From assembly GCA_030372335.1 (NCBI GenBank), contig JAUDCW010000007.1: a stretch of DNA of 64,000 nucleotides, one strand, 5' to 3'. Shown piece after piece: positions 62,018-64,000 of the stretch (within the stretch, counting starts at the first letter, position 1; every line of letters starts with the position of its first letter). The stretch is from JALCOL01 sp022649665. GTDB taxonomy: Bacteria; Bacillota; Bacilli; Lactobacillales; Enterococcaceae. Under the pieces are notes generated by a model, which was given only the letters and a program-made list of their open reading frames with translations, ran no database searches and was not told where the DNA came from. The translations under genes and the position numbers were made by a program.

Positions 62018-63543
62018 AAAAAAGACTGAAAAAAATAAAAGAAGCTTATGAAGAACGCAAAAAAAGAGGACTTTCGCTCTCAATCAAATGGACACTTGCC
62101 AGTTCCTTTTTCATATTTGTCGTTTTTACCGTCTTTGCAGCCATTACCTACAAATCGACCGTCAGCTCGATCGTCAGCCGCGAGAAAGAAAACCTTCATA
62201 CGACGGTTGAAGAGATCGCAAGGCGGCTCGAGAACAATACCGGACAGCTGACTTTCAGCAATTCGGTTCACTCACTGACGGAAAGCAGCGAATATCCGGC
62301 GGCAGTTGACAACAGCGGAGACGCGGTCGCCAATAATATTTTCCGGCTTGATTCGTTCGTCTCAGAATTGTCGCAGGCAGATTTGAAAGTATTCATCTAT
62401 AATACGAATCAAGAGCTGGTTTTCGAAACAAAAAATTCGACGGCCGCACTGAAGCAAACCAAAGATCTGGCGCCGACGATCGAAACGCTTGAAGGTGAGA
62501 CCGGGATTCTTGAGATCACTGCGGTGCGCAGCAAAAAAACCAAGCAGCCGATCGGACATATCCAAGCATTCTATGAATTAAAAACAGTGAAGGCGATCCA
62601 AAAGCGGCTTGTCACAACGTTGATCATTTTGGAAGCAGTGGCGTTTCTCTTATCAGCCGCGCTTGGCTACCTGCTTTCTTCTTATTTCTTGAAGCCGGTC
62701 AAGGTGCTCCGCGACACGATGGAAGCGATCCGCAAAAACCCGGAAGAGGATATCCATGCGCCGGTGATCAATACGAGAGATGAGTTGGCAGATCTTTCGG
62801 AGATCTTCAATGAAATGATCGACCGGATGCGCCGCTATATCGAGCAGCAAGAACAGTTCGTCGAAGATGTTTCGCACGAGCTGCGGACACCGGTGGCGAT
62901 CATTGAAGGACACCTGAAGCTTTTGACCCGCTGGGGGAAAGAAGATCCGGAAGTTTTAGACGAGTCGCTTTCGGCCAGCCTGCAAGAAATCAGCCGCATG
63001 AAGACGCTCGTCCAGGAGATGCTCGACCTTTCGCGAGCAGAACAAGTTGATATCCAGTACCGCGACAAGACTGCAAAAGCCAAAGAAGTGATCCATCAGG
63101 TATACAATAATTTTCAGCTGCTGTATCCCGAATTTACTTTTAATTTAGATGATGATCTGGATCAAGAAGTCGATGTCGCGATCTACCGCGATCACTTTGA
63201 ACAGATCATGATCATTATTTTGGATAATGCAGTCAAATACTCTTCAAAACGAAAAGAGATCCATATCTCTGACGCTTTGGAAGGGACCGGCCGCTATTTG
63301 GAGATCGCGATCCAAGACTTTGGTGAAGGGATCCCGTCCAAAGAACTCAAGCGGATCTTTGATCGCTTTTACCGGGTCGATAAAGCGCGCAGCCGCAACC
63401 AAGGCGGGAACGGCCTTGGATTATCGATCGCGCAGCAATTAGTCGAAAATTATAAAGGAAATCTGCAAGCTGACAGCGTCTTGGGAGAAGGAACCGTTTT
63501 TCGGATCTTCCTGCCGCTCGCAAAGCATGTTTCTGAAGAGTAG
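62014..63543 (+). CDS. Sensor histidine kinase (CovS/ArlS-like)
   Basis: A 509-residue membrane kinase. Two membrane helices (about 28-50 and 195-220) enclose an extracellular sensor domain of about 145 residues. A HAMP domain follows, then the phospho-acceptor His in [18 protein letters not shown], the N box in [18 protein letters not shown] (G1) and [13 protein letters not shown] (G2). It starts with TTG at 62014, overlapping the regulator's stop; no strong Shine-Dalgarno sequence is present, consistent with translational coupling. It should phosphorylate the partner encoded just upstream. The signal sensed is not known. Confidence 0.92.
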   Translation: MKKRLKKIKEAYEERKKRGLSLSIKWTLASSFFIFVVFTVFAAITYKSTVSSIVSREKENLHTTVEEIARRLENNTGQLTFSNSVHSLTESSEYPAAVDNSGDAVANNIFRLDSFVSELSQADLKVFIYNTNQELVFETKNSTAALKQTKDLAPTIETLEGETGILEITAVRSKKTKQPIGHIQAFYELKTVKAIQKRLVTTLIILEAVAFLLSAALGYLLSSYFLKPVKVLRDTMEAIRKNPEEDIHAPVINTRDELADLSEIFNEMIDRMRRYIEQQEQFVEDVSHELRTPVAIIEGHLKLLTRWGKEDPEVLDESLSASLQEISRMKTLVQEMLDLSRAEQVDIQYRDKTAKAKEVIHQVYNNFQLLYPEFTFNLDDDLDQEVDVAIYRDHFEQIMIIILDNAVKYSSKRKEIHISDALEGTGRYLEIAIQDFGEGIPSKELKRIFDRFYRVDKARSRNQGGNGLGLSIAQQLVENYKGNLQADSVLGEGTVFRIFLPLAKHVSEE

Positions 63544-63555
63544 CAGATCATAAGG

Positions 63556-63595
63556 AACCGGACAGCGGCAGGATTTGCCGTTTGTCCGGTTTTTC
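63556..63595 (+). terminator. Terminator of the two-component operon
   Basis: AACCGGACA and CGGCA pair with TGCCG and TGTCCGGTT, followed by TTTT. Confidence 0.9.
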
Positions 63596-63856
63596 ATTGA
63601 AAAACGCTTAGGAAAGCAGTTGCACAAAAACAAACAAATTGATTTTTTATTGCTTTAAATAAAGAACAAACGGGATAAATCACGAACGATATTATGAGAT
63701 AACAAATATTTGTTCGAAAAATAAATTAAATTTAAAAAATGTCATTTTTTTGGTTGCTTTTTTAGAAAAGGCTTGCTATATTAGTAAATGTCGTTGAGAT
63801 GCTTGCCAGACAAAAGCTTCGAAAGTATTTCCTGAAAAAAATATTTCGAAAAATGT

Positions 63857-63885
63857 TTGACATAAAGCTTGCGATTTGATATGAT
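63857..63885 (+). promoter_or_regulatory. Strong promoter, first of a tandem pair
   Basis: TTGACA (63857-63862) and TATGAT (63880-63885) with a 17-base spacer. Confidence 0.8.
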
Positions 63886-63954
63886 TTTATGGTCGGCTGT
63901 TTTGAGTCTGACACAAATGAAATAACAACTCTTAAAAAAATATAAAAATTATTG

Positions 63955-63983
63955 TTGACAAGCAAAATCGTTGATGATAAGAT
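63955..63983 (+). promoter_or_regulatory. Strong promoter, second of a tandem pair
   Basis: TTGACA (63955-63960) and TAAGAT (63978-63983) with a 17-base spacer, in an AT-rich setting. Confidence 0.8.
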
Positions 63984-64000
63984 ATAAGAGTTGACGCGAG

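Larger units (their letters stand above)
63596..64000. other. AT-rich region with tandem promoters reading out of the window
   Basis: No gene is seen in about 400 bases; a 67-codon minus-strand frame here has no ribosome-binding site or recognisable content. The stretch is AT-rich and carries two strong promoters (63857-63885 and 63955-63983) in the plus direction. A highly expressed gene or operon, possibly rRNA, probably starts just past the right edge. Confidence 0.55.

Noticed and set aside
63762..63965. 67-codon minus-strand frame near the right edge
   Set aside because: It lies across two strong plus-strand promoters and has no ribosome-binding site or family features.

Overview
The window reads as a chromosomal stretch of a low-to-mid GC Firmicute, most likely a member of Lactobacillales. 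The reasons are WxL/DUF916 surface-protein genes, an LPQTN sorting motif of the kind used by some lactobacilli, a T-box leader, YjzD, YitT, YebE and Mga-type proteins, and Shine-Dalgarno sequences of the AGGAGG type. I cannot name the species. No tRNA, rRNA, insertion sequence, prophage or CRISPR array was seen. Most of the window is ordinary core genome, with three accessory blocks.

Layout. 1-2.7 kb: end of infB and rbfA. 2.7-4.1 kb: a fluoride riboswitch with its own promoter controlling a CLC-F type fluoride exporter. 4.2-10.9 kb: yajQ, yitT, signal peptidase, lysA, a SufT-like protein, a flavin/PLP oxidase-like protein, a small membrane protein and a dxs-like gene. 11.0-12.9 kb: a Y-family polymerase/YolD pair on the minus strand behind a LexA-type SOS box. 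13.1-16.8 kb: DUF454 protein and a CydDC-like ABC exporter.

16.9-34.5 kb is the most distinctive region. It has two adjacent transcription units. The first holds an APC permease followed by sirB, sirC, hemC and hemD, the siroheme branch of tetrapyrrole synthesis. The second is a long operon behind a T-box leader whose specifier appears to be ATG (Met). It runs lysR, cysT, cysW, cysA, aprA, aprB, cysD, cysN, sir, cobA (with a piece that looks like half of HemD), a second lysR and a sulfate-binding protein. Together they encode sulfate import, activation to APS, direct reduction of APS by an AprBA-type reductase rather than CysH, six-electron reduction of sulfite, and the siroheme cofactor for that last step. 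No cysC, cysH or cysJ is present.

34.6-35.7 kb: a Thermoanaerobacter-type secondary alcohol dehydrogenase with a candidate cre site. 36.0-42.8 kb: a six-gene WxL surface complex operon: a large WxL protein, an LPQTN-anchored protein, a small WxL protein, two diverged WxL-like proteins and a DUF916 protein. 42.9-45.8 kb: an Mga-like regulator coupled to an NADH oxidase/peroxidase-like flavoprotein that lacks the redox cysteine. 45.9-64 kb: YebE, DAHP synthase, UspA, a MazG-like protein, a TIM-barrel protein, a POT peptide transporter, a small hydrophobic peptide, a HAD phosphatase, an MFS exporter, YjzD, dnaE, pfkA, pyk, yceD-rpmF and a CovRS/ArlRS-like two-component system. The last 400 bases hold tandem strong promoters reading out of the window.

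Start codons were chosen from Shine-Dalgarno spacing, so several genes begin downstream of their longest open frame.
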